A stretch of 64,000 bases of DNA. It comes from Persicaria tinctoria (lineage: Eukaryota; Streptophyta; Magnoliopsida; Caryophyllales; Polygonaceae). The translations under genes were made by a program, and so were the position numbers. The notes beneath the pieces are model-generated. The model was not told where the DNA came from. It worked only from the letters and a program-made list of their open reading frames with translations, and did no database searches. Shown here piece by piece: positions 10,994 to 23,149 of the stretch (position 1 is its first letter; each line of letters starts with the position of its first letter). Location of the stretch: positions 16,217,175 through 16,281,174 of the forward strand of contig JBANSL010000018.1 of NCBI GenBank assembly GCA_037127255.1, read 5' to 3'.

Positions 10994-13530
10994 ATGGAAG
11001 CCGGAAAAGTTTCGTGTCGAAAAGATGTGGTACCGTTTGTAGCCATGGTCATGGTGGAGTGCACCAACGTTGGTCTCAATGTGCTCTACAAGGCAGCCTC
11101 TTTGAAGGGCATGAGCTTTTATGTCTTCATTGTCTACTCTTATGTTGTTGCCACTCTTTTCCTTCTTCCTTGTCTCTTCATCTTCAACAGGTGTCCTCTT
11201 CTTTTTCCTTTCTTCGGCGAAAAAGTTCAGTCAAATATATACATCAATGATTTGGTAATAAATGCAAATTTCCCCCCTTTTGATGGGTCTTTTTAAAAAA
11301 TTGACAGAAATGTTCAGCTTCCAACAAAGAAGTCCCCTCTAATGTGCAGAATATTCCTTTTGGGGCTAACTGGGTATGTATGCTTATGGATCTCTCCTTC
11401 ATCTCATCATCTTTTTCTCTCTTTATTGTTATGGATCTCTCCTTCATCTCATCATCTTTTTCTCTCTTTATTGTTCTTGATGGTCCTATTTTATTTTAAT
11501 CCTGATTTCCAGGTTTATAGCACAAGTATGTGCAAATTCAGGGATAATGTACAGTTCTCCCACTCTTGCATCTGCTATGAGCAATCTGGTTCCTGCTTTC
11601 ACCTTCATACTTGCAATCATTTTCAGGTTTTCTTTTTCTTCCCTTTTTATTTTTATTTGTTTCTTCTTTTTGTTCATCAATTGATGCTTTTGTCTGTGTA
11701 TCCACCAAATGAATTGTGTGATCTGTAGTGGGTTAAGCAAAAAGCCTTACCTGTAAACCACTAATGGGCTTCATATGGACAAATTTGCTGACAAAGACTT
11801 CAGATCTATACAATAATTAGGAAGGCAAAATCATTTCATTTGGTGGCAACTTTGAATATGCTTTCTCTTAATTTGGTTGGTTCTTGCCGGTATCTGGACC
11901 AATATGAATGGAGAAGATGGAGGACACATGGCTGCAGAGCTTGAAATCCCAGTTTCTCAGTCCTCTTGTGTTCTTCAAGGCTTTTTATCCCCACCTCATC
12001 AAATTTCTTGAAATCGATAATCATTGTGATCTTTACTATTCCTCTGATTTCTCATTCCTGCAATTCATGTGCTTGAGCTTGTTAAAGATATGAGCCCTAC
12101 TACGACTGCAATCTACGTTATGCAAGTGTGTAACTGCAAGGTCCATGGGGATGTGACCCATTGACTGGCTAGCCCCAGATCATCCAAGCTCCACTCATTG
12201 TCCTCACTAAAGCGCACTAAAGGAGTTACTGGCACCTATAAAGAAATATATTGTTGGTATTATAGTAATCCTCAGCCTTATGAACAATCCTAGTGACCTT
12301 CTGTGGATTCTCTGAGGTGTAAACTATGTTTCCCGGGTGCAGAGTTATGATTTATATTCCTAGTACCTTGTAGCAGAAACATGGAATAGATGGATAAATA
12401 ATGTCAGAAATACTTGGTGGTTTAGAGTTTGAGCATTAGCCATCTGGAAGTGTACGATGACCTGCACTTCTGAATCTCTGATAATGATCATTACTTTGTT
12501 GTTTCTGAATTGAAGGATGGAAAATGTAACTTGGAGAAGCATAAGCACACAAGCTAAAATCACGGGCACTGCTTTATCAATAACCGGTGCTTGTGTGGTC
12601 ACTTTGTATAAAGACACTGCCATGGACTCGGCACCACCTCAGACTTCAATCCCCCATCTGCTTCCTTGGGGAAACGGCTTCAACTTTTCGGTATCAAACT
12701 GGGTAATTGGTGCATTTCTCTTGGCATCTGAATACCTTCTCCTTTCAGTCACCTACATCATTCAGGTAAATACATTTCCTGGCGTCTTAACACCTCATGT
12801 TATGCAACAGACTACTATTAAACAAAGACTAAGCCTATTCATATTCATGTTACAGGGCCAGATTCTGAAAGAGTACCCAGCAGAGCTACACTTGGTCTTC
12901 TATTACAATGCGTGCGTGATGGTTCTATCGTTCGTCGCTGGCTTGGTCTTGGAAACTGAACTGAGTGCTTGGAAATTGAGAGTCGATGTAGAGTTGGCTA
13001 CTATCCTGTACTCAGTAAGTAAACAAAACACTTTCTCTGTTGCGTTTACATACAACTACATAGACTTGTTGTTTGTCTCATGAAGAAATGGTCCGATTAA
13101 GATGATTTTAATCATTACCTTTTCTCTGTTATAGGGAATTCTAGTGTCTTCCGTGTGCACCGTGATCCACACATGGGGTTTACATCTCAAGGGTCCGTTT
13201 TACATAGCGTTGTTCAGGCCTATGTCTATCGCGATTGCAGCTATCATGAGCGCAATGTTTCTGCACGAGTCCCTCCAATTCGAATGGTATCTATCCACTG
13301 CGTCTGGAAGTCTATAATTTTGTGCTCTTTTCAGATTTTCTATTTCTAAAACAACCAAATCTCTGTTGGTTAATTGCAGTTTCGTAGGAGCAGTGATCAT
13401 ATCAGTTGGCTTCTACATAGTACTGTGGGGAAAAGCGAAAGAAGAGGTAGTAGATGATCAGGAGGAGTCCAACTTGAGTTATTCGCCAAAGGACACTATA
13501 GCTTTGCTCTCAAGCAAAGGTATGGTATAG
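10994..13530 (+). CDS. WAT1-related (UMAMIT/EamA) transporter, gene A
   Basis: Seven exons can be placed by GT..AG sites: 10994-11190, 11308-11373, 11513-11626, 12516-12765, 12856-13014, 13135-13286 and 13380-13530. They sum to 1089 bases, encoding 362 residues with no internal stop. The product is a drug/metabolite-transporter superfamily protein with about ten membrane helices in two EamA repeats. Family members move amino acids or auxin across the plasma or vacuolar membrane. Diagnostic stretches are [19 protein letters not shown] in exon 3, [18 protein letters not shown] in exon 4, and [20 protein letters not shown] in exon 6. Exon phases match those of genes B and C exactly. Of the four full-length copies it is the most diverged, with a longer loop in exon 4. 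It resembles the Arabidopsis At5g40230-At5g40240/At3g28050 group. Substrate is unknown. Confidence 0.9.
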
Positions 13531-14362
13531 ACTTTAGAGGAACTCAAGTGTATAAAAGAAGAGATGAAGTGCTCATATTTGCGTTGTTCGTCCTTCCCTT
13601 AACAGCAAACTAGTCTTCCATACTTTGCTCAATCGAGATTGTACATAAATGGTTAGCTGCAATGTGTATATATAGGTCAAGGAATGGAAACTACTGCTGC
13701 TTGCTCAATGACTCAGAAACACTGATTTGAGATGGCCCTTTTATCAAATGTAACTAAATGAGCTAAACCATTAACCATGTTGCTTAACTTGGACTTTCTT
13801 CAACTTTTAACCAAAGAAATGAAGTAGGTCAAACTTAATAAGATAACTCACCATATCGGGTAAATCGTGTGATGCCGAAAAATACCCTAAACTGTCATGG
13901 CTCTTCTACCCTAGCAAACAAAGTAGGTCACACTTATTGAGTGAACAATGGCATACGGAGTATATAATGTTGACAGTAACCGAGATTATACAATACTTAT
14001 ATGCCTATCAGCCTATGTCATCTTACTTTGAATAATGGATAGATGTGTTGGAATTTCACTTTGTTCTCCTTGTGGATCGGATTTCGGTTTGGCTTGGTTC
14101 TTCCATCTTATACACAACTTCTTATCAACAACTTTTCAGCAAAAATTAGCACTGTATTACAACAATAAATAACACTGTATCTTTGGGATTGGTTTGGTTT
14201 GTATAGCTTATATATTATAAGTTCCTTACTAACTTTGCAAGTTATATATTCTACACGTCATTGACTTTCTCCCAATCACCTTTCTTTATCACTATCCATT
14301 ATCAAATTGCCTCTTTCAGGGTCTTTCCATGCCTCCTATCCCCCCTCCTTTTTTTTTTATGG
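13531..14362. other. Spacer between WAT1 genes A and B
   Basis: This stretch holds the presumed 3' end of gene A and the promoter of gene B. It is A+T rich, and I see no reading frame or complete transposon in it. Confidence 0.5.
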
Positions 14363-14368
14363 TATAAA
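14363..14368 (+). promoter_or_regulatory. TATA box candidate of WAT1 gene B
   Basis: TATAAA in the context ATGGTATAAATTTTGC lies 99 bases before the ATG at 14467, a usual distance for a plant gene. The call rests on position and sequence only. Confidence 0.45.
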
Positions 14369-14466
14369 TTTTGCAGAGTACCCACCTGTAAATTGTAACT
14401 CCCTCATGAAATAGGCTCCATCCACATTAAGTATATCTCCTACAAAGAGTGATTCAGAAAGAAAAA

Positions 14467-16064
14467 ATGATGGAAGTGGTCAGCAGAAGAAGATTTTGCT
14501 ACAATGAACTGCTTCCATTCACATCAATGGTGGCTATAGAGTGTTCAAATGTGGTGTTAAACACCCTCTTCAAAGCTGCCTCCATGAACAATGGATTGAG
14601 CTTCTATGTCTTTGTTACCTACTCTTATTCAGTTGCTGCCCTTGTTCTCCTCCCTTACAACTTCCTCTACAGGTCAAACTTTTTTCCTTTCTATTTTTTC
14701 TACTTATTTGGCTTATTATTTGACTTATTTCTATATGATATTTGATCTTAAGAACCCTAATTTTGTTCATGTATTATGCAGAAAAACATCTCTACCACCA
14801 TTAAGTTTGAGGATTGTAACCAAACTTTTCCTTCTGAGCCTGGTTGGGTATGACAGTTACTTTTAAGTTTGAGGCCTTGATCAGGATCAATTGATCTGAT
14901 GATTTTTTTCTCTCTAAATTAATCCTCTATGTATTTGGCAGGAGTTCATGTCAGATCACAGGCTACAAAGGGATTGATTATAGCTCTCCTACCCTTTGTT
15001 CAGCTTTGAGTAACCTTATTCCTGCTTTCACTTTCATCTTAGCCCTCATTTTTAGGTATTTGAGTGCATCTGTTACAGTATAAGACCTCTGTTTGACGCA
15101 ATGCGTTGATTGCTGATTACCGATCTGATTCCTTTCTTTGTAGGATGGAAACACTCTGTTGGAGAAGCTTTAGCTTTCAAGCAAAGATCATAGGCACAAC
15201 AGTATCTATTGCAGGTGCTTTAACTGTGATTTTCTACAAGGGCCCAGCAATCATACTTTACCTACACAATTCACATCAACCCTCCAATTGGGTTTTTGGT
15301 GGACTCCTACTTGTTTCCTCTCATATGCTCTGTGCTATATGGTACATCATAATGGTAACATTTCTCGTCGCCTAAACGGTAATCTCTATAATGTATGAGC
15401 TATTGAACTATCGGCATATCCTTGTAGGCGGATATCATCAAGGAATACCCAGCAAAGCTTGTAGTAGTCTTCTTCAACTCCTTTTTTGGAGCCATGATAT
15501 GTGGAGTTGTAGGATTCGTGTTCGAAACAAACCCGAGTGGTTGGGTGCTGAACCTTGACATATCATTGGCTGCTGTTTTATACTCGGTAAGGGTGACCCG
15601 AACTCTTTGAGAGATCTCCTCAAAATGTTGCAAACAATCTTGTTGTATGACTTGCGAAAAACTCGTGTCTAGGGATTGCTTGGATCATTCTTGAGCAATT
15701 CCATCCATACATGGGCCATCCATCTCAAAGGACCCGTTTACGTTGCAATGTTCAAGCCGTTGTCCATTGCAATCGCTGCAGCCATGGGTGTCGTGTTTCT
15801 TGGTGACACCCTTCATCTCGGAAGGTACAGCTACAACATTGTATGACTTACCAAGACACCGTTCATTTTAGATGATATAAACAACAACTTGTGTCTTTAT
15901 GGTACAGCATAATTGGGGCCACTGTGATCTCTCTTGGATTCTATGCCGTGTTGTGGGGAAAATCGACAGAAGAGACATCGAAGACCCTTGGAGCCTCGGA
16001 CTTGGAATCGTCTTCTTATAGTACTCCCTTGATACGCAGCCTAAAGGAAGATCGTCTGCCTTAG
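14467..16064 (+). CDS. WAT1-related (UMAMIT/EamA) transporter, gene B
   Basis: Exons: 14467-14672, 14782-14847, 14942-15055, 15144-15354, 15428-15586, 15673-15824 and 15908-16064. They total 1065 bases and 354 residues with consistent phases. The start is the first of two adjacent ATGs (14467, 14470). The GTG in the same frame 18 bases earlier is not needed. The two EamA halves carry the family's landmarks: [20 protein letters not shown] in exon 1, [19 protein letters not shown] in exon 3, [20 protein letters not shown] in exon 6. Exon 4 is 27-39 bases shorter than in the other copies, which shortens the loop after IILYL. The C-terminal tail is acidic and Ser-rich, as is usual for the family's cytosolic end. 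It is closest to gene C (42608) in sequence and exon layout. The transported substrate cannot be told from sequence. Confidence 0.92.
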
Positions 16065-16657
16065 AAGCAAATTTGCCCTGACTAACGCAGATCAGATTGG
16101 AAACGCCCTAAAATGAAGCATAAAACTGTGCTGATAAACTGGCACTTGTGACTTGAAACAAAGTGTTGGTGATTTTTGTGTGTAAAGTTTCATTTTGCAG
16201 ATTGCAACTTCTTTTGTAGTCAAAACGATGAGTTTTGTGATCATCTTGGCTTGTATATAATGTAGCCCACCAAATCGGTCAGGACTTGCTTTCAAGTGTT
16301 TTCAATTGTTCTTAACAAGATGTCAAGATGTATTTACCTCGTTGACCAATGGTACACTTAATCGCCGTTGATTCTAAATTAATGTTGATGATCATATGTT
16401 TTTCCTAAGATAGGATGGTTTTGTGTAAGTTTTAAAGCTTATGTAATATACCATTTAAAATAAAAGTTTGGTAGATTCGGACCTTATAATGTAATAAAAA
16501 ACAAAATACAAACCACAAATATGCCGTATTGTCGGTATTGAGATGAAAAACAGTTGCAAAATTAGGTTATTAGCGGAAGATCACATGTTATCCCTTAAGG
16601 ATGACGTGCAACACAAAAATTAGGACAATGTTTAGAAAGTAAAAGGGTTGGAGTCTA

Positions 16658-17498
16658 TCTATCTATCTTCTATCTTCTATAAATATAAATTTGGGTTTGA
16701 AGTTGCACTCATTAAATTATAAAAAAAATCATCCTAATATATATTATAGTTCATTGGTTGTAATGAAGCTTTAGTGCAAATTGTCAAGGGTTCAAATTCC
16801 ATTAGCTACGACAATACAATATTATTGTTTTTCCTAGCTATTTTTTCTTACTTCCCCCTTTTTTTTCTTTTTCTTTTTACATATAAATAGTAATTGCCCC
16901 TATTACATATATTAATATGGAGTGAATTAAACTAAAATATTCACCACTGATTACCTAAATGGGCTAAGTCTATACCCAGATTAAAAGAACTCTATTTTCA
17001 AAGTAGAGTTGATGAGCATGATGGTTGTAATTATGTATATGTATATGTTGTGTGCGCGATCAAATTGAGCTCCGTATATTTCTTCACACCCAATCTTATA
17101 ATAAAATTATGATAATTCTATAATATATTTTCATGTTATTCGATTAAATATATAGCTTTATTGAAGATCCACCAGATACAAGAAATGTTATTTGGGCATC
17201 TACATTCATTGTAAATATAATTTTATAGTATATTGTTTTTTAAAATGTTTTAAACCTAAACACATGCATTTTTAAAGCAATTATCATTTCTTTTTGCTTA
17301 TAGTAGTTGAATTGCATGTAGAAGTGAGTAAGAGGATAAATAGAGTCAAACTAATATATTTGTAGAATTTCAAAGACAAATAAACATATTAAAACTTTTA
17401 GAGATAAAAATTATTATTAATAAAATTGAAATGATAATATATTAATTAAAATAATTATTTAAAATAAGTCTTGTGGGTAGCACGGGCATGCTTACTAG
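16658..17498 (+). mobile_element. Possible non-autonomous Helitron
   Basis: The left end resembles a plant Helitron terminus (TC start, TCTATCTTCTATAAATATAA, then GGGTTTGAAGTT). The right end is GTAGCACGGGCATGCTTACTAG followed by T, i.e. a CTAG terminus after a half-preserved GC-rich hairpin arm. The same right end with the same flank recurs at 23108-23145 because the surrounding block is duplicated. A tRNA B-box-like phrase (GGGTTCAAATTCC) is inside. No Rep/helicase coding is present. The left boundary is uncertain within the TCTA repeats. Confidence 0.35.
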
Positions 17499-17844
17499 TT
17501 ATCTATATATTGATCTCCCATATTAATTACCATAAGTTTATCAAACCTATTTTATTAGATTTATCTTAGGCATTTATCAAAATTACTATGGATGCATGAA
17601 TAGTGAATGCTATTATCGATAATAAAGACTATGTAGTCTTTTATGCTAATAAAATTGTATTTTTTAAATATACAAGGCAACCGAAAATGAAAAGGGAACC
17701 ATGGTGGGAGTTCTAAAATTCGATGGAGTAATTAAGCTCCTTATGGACAGTCGTGCAGAGGAATGATTTGGGGAACATTGTAGGGAGTTATATATTTTTA
17801 AATAATATTTTATAATTTTAATTTATTAATTATTTTATAATGAC

Positions 17845-17955
17845 TTTTTTTTATTAGGTAAAAATTCGAGTTCAGGCATACCTGAAACTCGATGGTCGAA
17901 CAAGTCGGCAGACGGAAAACCGTCAATACAAATAGGACATAATAACACAAAACAT
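17845..17955 (-). mobile_element. 5'-truncated LINE tail on the minus strand
   Basis: Reverse-complemented, the stretch ends TTTTTACCTAATAAAAAAAA and contains TGCCGACTTGTTCGACCATC. That matches the tail at about 54830-54900 (TGCCGACTTGTCGACCTTCG, CCTAATAAAAAA). It replaces the start of block B that U2 and U3 retain, so the insertion came with a small deletion. Confidence 0.55.
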
Positions 17956-17959
17956 CTGA

Positions 17960-18700
17960 GAGGAAAGAAAGACTCAGCTTAAATCCCGAATGATAGACAA
18001 GATTTTGGGGAGGATGATGATTGGAAAAGCAAAAGAGATTGTTGGAGAAATCGTTGCAGTCTTGCAGACATAGTTGCTTCAACCGAATTTCGAGATTGGA
18101 ATATACCATTTTTCGGAGTAGTTTTATTGGGTCGTAACCCCTATAAGGTAAATTTTTTGAAAAAATTATTAGTTTCAAAATAATAATAATAATAAATTAA
18201 TATGGTAATGAGATGTTCAAATTGTCCATCAGATTTAAATCTCGAATGATAGACAAGATTTTGGGGAGGATGATGATTGGAAAAGCAAAAGAGATTGCTG
18301 GAGAAATCGTTGCAGACATAGTTGCTTCAACCGAATTTCGAGATTGGAATATACCATTTTTCGGAGTAATTTTATTGGGTCGTAACCCCTATAAGGTAAA
18401 TTTTTTGAAAAAATTATTAGTTTCAAAATAATAATAATAAATTAATATGGTAATGAGATGTTTAAATTGTCTATTAGATTTAAATCCCGAATGATAGAAA
18501 TTTTTTTGGGGAGGATGATGATTGGAAAAGCAAAAGAGATTGTTGGAGAAATCGTTGCAGACATAGTTGCTTCAACCGAATTTCGAGATTGGAATATACC
18601 ATTTTTCGGAGTAGTTTTATTGGGTCGTAACCCCTATAAGGTAAATTTTTTTAAAAAAATATTAGTTTTAAAATAATAATAATAATAAAAAATTAATATG
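17960..18700 (+). repeat. Triplicated ~245-bp exon B with intron flanks
   Basis: Three head-to-tail copies of one exon-like block start near 17960, 18215 and 18458; the phrase TGATAGA recurs at 17991, 18248 and 18492. Each encodes a peptide containing GRMMIGKAKEI.GEIVADIV and STEFRDWNIPFFGV, followed by a GTAAATTTTTT donor-like end and an (AAT)n tract. Copy 1 has an 11-base internal repeat that breaks its frame. Copies 2 and 3 are open. U2 and U3 have single copies (U2 with a partial inner duplication). Confidence 0.85.
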
Positions 18701-18787
18701 GTAATGAGATGTTTAAATTGTCCATCGGATTTACAAGACATACTAGAGTATGTTATAATGGTGCAGAACAACTCGTGGCCAATATAA

Positions 18788-19142
18788 GAGTATCAACACT
18801 CATGGGATAACCCCATCCCTCTCTCTCCTCGTAATATTTTGACACCTCATTTTCCACTAACTCTGTCAAATCCTTTAAGAATTTCTAACTTTTATCCCAC
18901 ATCCATAAGTTTACCACATTACTATTTTAACCAATCAAAACTTAACCTACTTAATAAAAAAAAACCTCAATTTTATTAATTTTATAAAATAAAATGGGAT
19001 GGGTGAGGGGATGGGAAACCCATCCCACTAGGGTTGCCCCTTTCCCTTGGTGGAATTGGTTTTATCCCACACTCATGGGTTTACCCCCTTAAGAGGAAAG
19101 AGAGTGGAATGGGGAGGAGAAAACTCATAGGTGTTGATGCTC
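18788..19142. mobile_element. Tourist-like MITE with proven empty site
   Basis: Ends are GAGTATCAACACTCATGGG and, read inward from the right, GAGCATCAACACCTATGAG. TAA flanks both sides (18785-18787, 19143-19145). The paralogous units read straight through (CAATATAAATGTGAGTG at 21737 and 23889), so insertion with a TAA duplication is shown directly. The element is 355 bp and has no coding capacity. Confidence 0.88.
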
Positions 19143-20201
19143 TAAATGTGAGTGATCACCCCTACTATTCATGTGGTTTGGGAAAGGAGTTTGTTGACTA
19201 AAGGTTGACAATGAAGTAAGTTATATTTTTAAAAGATTTATTGTTATTTAATTTTGTGGGTATTTTTTATTTCAATTTTTATTACTGTTACTGTTTCATA
19301 AATATTTATAGTGATTTGACAACAGAACTCACTGAAGATTCTTGTTTGATGAAAATAAAAAAGTAGTGCTTTTTACAAATTTTAGAACAAAGTACTTTGG
19401 GGTACAACAAATAGTAAGTTAAATTTTTATTTTTAATACAAAACTTTAATTATAATAAGTAAATTATATAGAGATTACAACATTAGAAGGAAAATCTCAA
19501 TAATTTAGTGTTGTACCACCTTGCACTACATAAATTGATGACCAATCTTGCAACTACTTGAGCCAAAAAAAAAAAAAGAGATTGTTGACCAAAAATTGAC
19601 TAAATTGAATTAAAGTGAAATCTCTCTTAAAAAATTTAATATATATTTTCATTTTTTTGTAAGTTTTTATACTAAGAAATGGAAAGCGTTTGAACAACAA
19701 ACCAGATTATGTTGTTAATCCATTTCATGTCCATTTGGATTGCTGGCCTACAGTAGAAACATGGGTATTGCTACTTGTTGAGAAAAGGCATGGAATAAAC
19801 CAGGATGTCATTGAAAACACAAATGTAGCTTGATATTTTTTCTTTAATTTTTTTAAAGAATTGTTAAATACAAAATGAAATATTTAATTATTATCTCTTA
19901 ATTCTAACATATTTTGGATCTTTTTTTTAAAGAGAAGGAACTATTAATACTTCATTATTCGTTAAGACGGACTTGTACAACACGCATAAGATTTTGTGCA
20001 ACTCTATTGACTGCAAGAGCATTTTAAAAGGGTTTCATTATGCGAATGTTGATGATGACACCATCCCACAACATCTCTTTATATCTTCCAACTTTACCAT
20101 AGGAAGAGATGAGGTGCAAATACACAGTGAATACATCACTGCAGAAAGGTTGAGATTTATTCAGGCCATTCCGGGAGCTCTTAAGTAGTAGAGGTAGTGG
20201 A

Positions 20202-20247
20202 GAGGTTGGTTAGTTGAGTACATGAATTTACTCAACTAACCAACCTC
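20202..20247. repeat. Perfect 19-bp hairpin after the last exon of U1
   Basis: GAGGTTGGTTAGTTGAGTA, an 8-base loop, then its exact reverse complement begin 14 bases after the block F stop codon. Equivalent hairpins follow block F in U2 (22778-22835), U3 (24941-24998) and U4 (26684-26733). Confidence 0.9.
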
Positions 20248-20640
20248 CCATGTTACAAGAGTTTTTCATTTTCATAAAGATTTTATAAGGATGTACGGAG
20301 TGATTTATAAGTGATTTAAGCCCTACCCATGTCACAAAGAAACTTATGCTGAAGGAAGTTATAAACAATAACACAAACATTGAGTAGTCCAAGATACAAT
20401 TAGAGTTGGTAGGATGTCGCAATAAAGAGAACAAAAATGAAAATAATCTCAACTCATCTCCAGTGACTTGTAGGAGCTGAGTCAATGTTACATGGAAGCA
20501 TCTTGAAACCACATTTCCATATGATATTAAAGCAAACTCACTAATTGTAGCATGCACCATGCCAAGACCAGTCTAAGCATTCTCACATAGGATAGAGAAA
20601 TTTAGTACTCTGTATATTAGGGAATATCTATAATATATAA

Positions 20641-20945
20641 TAATAATATAATACATAAAAAGTTGTATTCACGTTCAATTTAATGCTCATTCATTTAATG
20701 ATTCATCTTCTATATTTTTTTTGTTTTTATTCCATACAAGATTAAAAACACTTCAATAGCTCAATGGTTAAATGTGATGTTTCTTATATGTATGGTCTTG
20801 GGTTCAAATCCTATTGGTTACACTTTGCCCATATTTTTTTTCCAATTGTCGTTATTTTATTAAAACTTCATCATATATATATCGTTTATTATAATATACA
20901 AATGTGTTAATGAGATCATTTGTTACACCGTATATATTAAATACC
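20641..20945. other. Spacer between U1 and U2 with tRNA-like box
   Basis: A+T-rich sequence. Bases 20755-20840 hold an A-box/B-box-like pair (AGCTCAATGGTTAAATG and GGGTTCAAATCC), as in tRNA-derived short interspersed elements. There is no cloverleaf and no tRNA gene. The counterpart after U3 (25870-26290) contains the MITE at 25908-26206. Confidence 0.4.
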
Positions 20946-22957
20946 CATATTAATTACCATAAGTTTATCAAACCTATTTTATTAGATTTATCTTAGGCAT
21001 TTATCAAAATTACTTTGGATGCATGAATAGTGAATACTATTATTGATAATAAAGACTATGCAGTCTTTTGTGCTAATAAAATTGTATTTTTTTAAATGTA
21101 CAAGGCAACCGATAATGAAAAGGGAACCACGGTGGGAGTTCTAAAATTCGATGGAGTAATTATGCTATTTATGGACAGTCATGCATCTTGGATGAATTAT
21201 TTTGGGGAACATTATAGGGAGTTATATATTTTTAAATAATATTTTATAATTTTAATTTATTAATTATTTTATAATGACTTTTTTTCAGGGGATGACCGTG
21301 AGAAGTATTGTGGATTTAATCGGTCAACCTTCGTATTTGCGTCTTTTGGATCTAAGCACTTCATATACCAGCTTAAATCCCGAATAATAGACAAGATTTT
21401 AGGGAGGATGATGATTGGAAAAGCAAAAGAGATTGCTGGAGAAATCGTTGCAGACATAGTTGCTTCCACCGAATTTCGAGATTTGAATATACCATCTTTC
21501 GGAGTAGTTTTATTGGGTTGTTCAACCAAATTTCGAGATTGGAATATACCATTTTTCGGAGTAGTTTTATTGGGTTGTAAGTTGTAACCCCTATAAGGAA
21601 AATTTTTTGAAAAAATTATTAGTTTCAAAATAATAATAATAAAAAATTATTATGGTAATGAGATGTTTAAATTATCCATCAGATTTACAAGGCATACTAG
21701 AGTATGTTATAATGGTACATAACAGCTCGTGACCAATATAAATGTGAGTGATCACCCCTACTATTCATGTGGTTTGGAGAAGGAGTTTGTTGACGAAAGG
21801 CTGACAATGAAGTAAGTTATATTTTTAAAAGATTTAATGTTATTTAATTTTGTGGGTATTTTTTGTTTCAATTTTTATTACTGTTAATATTTCATAAATA
21901 TTTATAAGGATTTAAAAACAGAATCCACTGAAGATTCTTGTTTGATGAAAATAAAAAAAGTGGTGCTTTTTACAAATTTTCGAACAAAGTACTTTGGGGT
22001 ACAACAAATAGTAAGTTAAATTTTTAATTTTAAAATAAAATTTTAATTATAATAAGTAAATTATATAGAGATTACAAAATTAGAAGGAAAATCCAAATAA
22101 TTTAGTGTTGTACCAGCTTGTACTACATAAATTGATAACCAATCTTGCAACTACTTGAGCAAAAAAAATAAAAAATTGATGAACAAAAATTGACTAAATT
22201 GAATTGAAGTGAAATCTCTCTTAAAAAATTTAATATATATTTTCATTTTTTTGTCAGTTTTCATACTAAGAAATGGAAAGCGTTTGAACAACAAACCAGA
22301 TTATGTTGTTGATCCATTTCATCTCCATTTGGATTGCTGGCCTACAGTAGAAACAGGGGTGTTACTACTTGTTGAGAAAATGCATGGAATAAACCAGGAT
22401 GTCATTGAAAACACAAATGCAGCTTGATATTTTTTTCTTTAATTTTTTTTAAAGAATTGTTAAATACAAAATGAAACTTTAAATATTATCTTTTAATTCT
22501 AACATATTTTGGATCTTTTTTTAACAGAGAAAGAACTATTAATACTTCATTATTCGTTACAACCGACTTCTACAACGTGTATCGGAGGTTGCAAGAGCAT
22601 TTTAAAGGGGTTTCATTATGGGAATGTTGATAATGACACCATCCCACAACATCTCTTTATATCTTCCAACTTGACCATAGGAAGAGATGATGTGCAAATA
22701 CACAGTGAATGCATCATTGCATAAAGGTTGAGATTTATTCAGACCATTCCGGGAGCTTCTAAGTAGTAGAGGTAGTGGGGAGGTTAGTTAGTTGAATATA
22801 TTTCAAAAGTCATCTACTCAACTAACCAACCTCCCATGTTACAAGAGCTCTTCATTTTCATAAAGATTTTATAAAGATGTGCGGAGTGATTTATAAGTGA
22901 TTTAAGCCCTATCCATGTCATAAGATTTCTTCCTTTTCATTCTCGGATATAATAAGC
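20946..22957 (+). pseudogene. Tandem repeat unit U2: decayed copy of the unknown gene
   Basis: Exon-like blocks follow the U1 order. A (21098-21240) is open as KGTTVGVLKFDGVIMLFMDS. B (21289-21590) is preceded by FNRSTFVFASFGSKHF and has an internal duplication of FRDxNIPxFGVVLLG. C (21685-21810) has an in-frame TAA where U3 has GAA. D (21910-22012) follows. E (22265-22425) is open. F (22527-22765) lacks about 20 bases that the other units have, which shifts its frame. Several independent breaks mean this copy is non-coding. Confidence 0.6.
22778..22835. repeat. Hairpin after the last exon of U2
   Basis: GGGGAGGTTAGTTAGTTGA pairs with TCAACTAACCAACCTCCC across a 22-base loop. The stem has one or two mismatches relative to the perfect U1 version. 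Confidence 0.8.
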
Positions 22958-23149
22958 ATGTAAAAGTGAGTAAGAAGATAAATAGAGACAAATTAATATA
23001 TTTGTCGAATTTCAAAGATAAATAAACATATTAAAACTTTTAGAGATAAAAATTATTATTAATAAAATTGCAATGATAATATATTAATTAAAATAATTAT
23101 TTAAAATAAGTAATGTGGGTAGCACGGGCATGCTTACTAGTTATCTATA

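Larger units (their letters stand above)
17515..20640 (+). pseudogene. Tandem repeat unit U1: decayed multi-exon gene of unknown family
   Basis: I do not recognise this family. Comparing U1 with U2 and U3 gives exon-like blocks in this order. A: 17668-17790, KGTMVGVLKFDGVI then MDSRA, here broken. B: three tandem copies (see 17960-18700). C: 18730 onward into 19146-19220, HPYYSCGL. D: 19315-19412. E: 19672-19832, DYVVNPFHVHLDCWPTVET. F: 19932-20188, ending KAIPGA-like at TAG 20186-20188. The A block faintly recalls the N-terminus of proteasome beta subunits (KGTT..GVI..DSRAS), but nothing after it does. Block F is fully open here. U1 carries a truncated LINE, a triplicated B block and a Tourist-like MITE inside C, so it cannot encode the ancestral protein. 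Confidence 0.55.

Noticed and set aside
20755..20840. tRNA-like A and B boxes (also at 16775-16800 and 38296-38350)
   Set aside because: Only the box words are present. No acceptor stem or cloverleaf forms, and the copies sit in transposon-like DNA, so they are SINE- or MITE-type remnants.
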